Source: Deltaproteobacteria bacterium (GTDB taxonomy: Bacteria; BMS3Abin14). Taken from it: a stretch of 61,422 bases of DNA. The translations under genes were made by a program, and so were the position numbers. Position 1 is the stretch's first letter. Each line of letters starts with the position of its first letter. The DNA lies in NCBI GenBank assembly GCA_013151915.1, contig JAADHJ010000041.1, positions 1 through 61,422 on the forward strand. Direction: 5' to 3'. The notes beneath the pieces were generated by a model. That model had not been told where the DNA came from and did no database searches. It saw only the letters and a list, made by a program, of their open reading frames with translations. Of the stretch, positions 61,378 to 61,422 are shown in pieces.

Positions 61378-61422
61378 TGCCACAACATAGCTAACAGAAA
61401 GCTGTGCCACAACATCGCTAAC
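61378..61422. repeat. Direct repeat of 18 bp running off the window
   Basis: TGCCACAACATAGCTAAC at 61378-61395 and TGCCACAACATCGCTAAC at 61405-61422, one difference, period 27. The window ends at the second copy, so the number of units is unknown. The stretch before it (61315-61375) holds TACCTGGTATCTGGTGCC-type repeats. Confidence 0.55.

Noticed and set aside
61378-61422. CRISPR array at the right edge
   Set aside because: Only two 18-base units with a 9-base spacer are visible; that geometry does not fit CRISPR, and no cas gene is near.

Overview
The window looks like chromosomal DNA of a Gram-negative bacterium, most like a deltaproteobacterium (Desulfobacterota-type). Evidence: a near-complete type II secretion (T2SS) locus, the gene order pgpA-cinA-thpR-recA-pilT-alaS, an mreBCD-mrdA-rodA cell-shape operon, two sigma-54 enhancer-binding proteins, an aldehyde:ferredoxin oxidoreductase (AOR) and a PPi-type phosphofructokinase. 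No rRNA or tRNA gene, CRISPR array, transposase or intact prophage was recognised. The taxonomic call is an inference from gene content.

Layout. (1) 1-11332, minus: T2SS genes gspC-D-E-F-G-H-I-K-L-M-N, with gspN cut by the window edge and no gspJ. (2) 11356-23316, minus: an FN3 lipoprotein, alaS, pilT, recA, thpR, cinA, pgpA, an RDD protein, gpsA and a PPi-type pfp, with several copies of a hairpin-rich dispersed repeat between them. (3) 23834-24839, plus: rsmI and a coupled 59-aa protein. (4) 25171-30548, minus: the rod-shape operon, divergent from ppiD (30835-32742, plus). (5) 32902-34488, minus: an atypical KamA-family radical SAM enzyme; then a DUF3467 gene on plus. (6) 35414-49702, minus: a tight ten-gene run with two secreted or anchored proteins built from chitobiase-like beta-sandwich repeats plus a beta-propeller, a 613-aa uncharacterised protein, a zinc-ribbon FHA protein, an HD-GYP phosphodiesterase, a TPR lipoprotein, an M23 peptidase and a GAF-type sigma-54 activator. 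This is my best candidate for an undescribed system. (7) 49830-50945, plus: a medium-chain dehydrogenase-like protein that seems to lack zinc ligands; then an AOR / class II aldolase / FHA-sigma-54 activator operon on minus (50962-54645). (8) 54819-61422: a zinc-ribbon polysaccharide deacetylase, rmuC, an ADP-ribosylglycohydrolase, an unknown 201-aa protein, a higBA-type toxin-antitoxin pair, a four-helix-bundle gene fragment and several repeat-rich gaps.

Two repeat families stand out. Family 1 (about 130-150 bp, imperfect terminal inverted repeats around TCGTAAAAAGTC) lies at gene starts. In three cases (gspC, cinA, pgpA) its loop supplies an in-frame ATG, so the proteins begin MDGLFTTLS. 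Family 2 is a composite of short modules, including GGTTCATCCGG-N-TAATGCGTACC, and one copy forms the 3' end and stop codon of the KamA-family gene.
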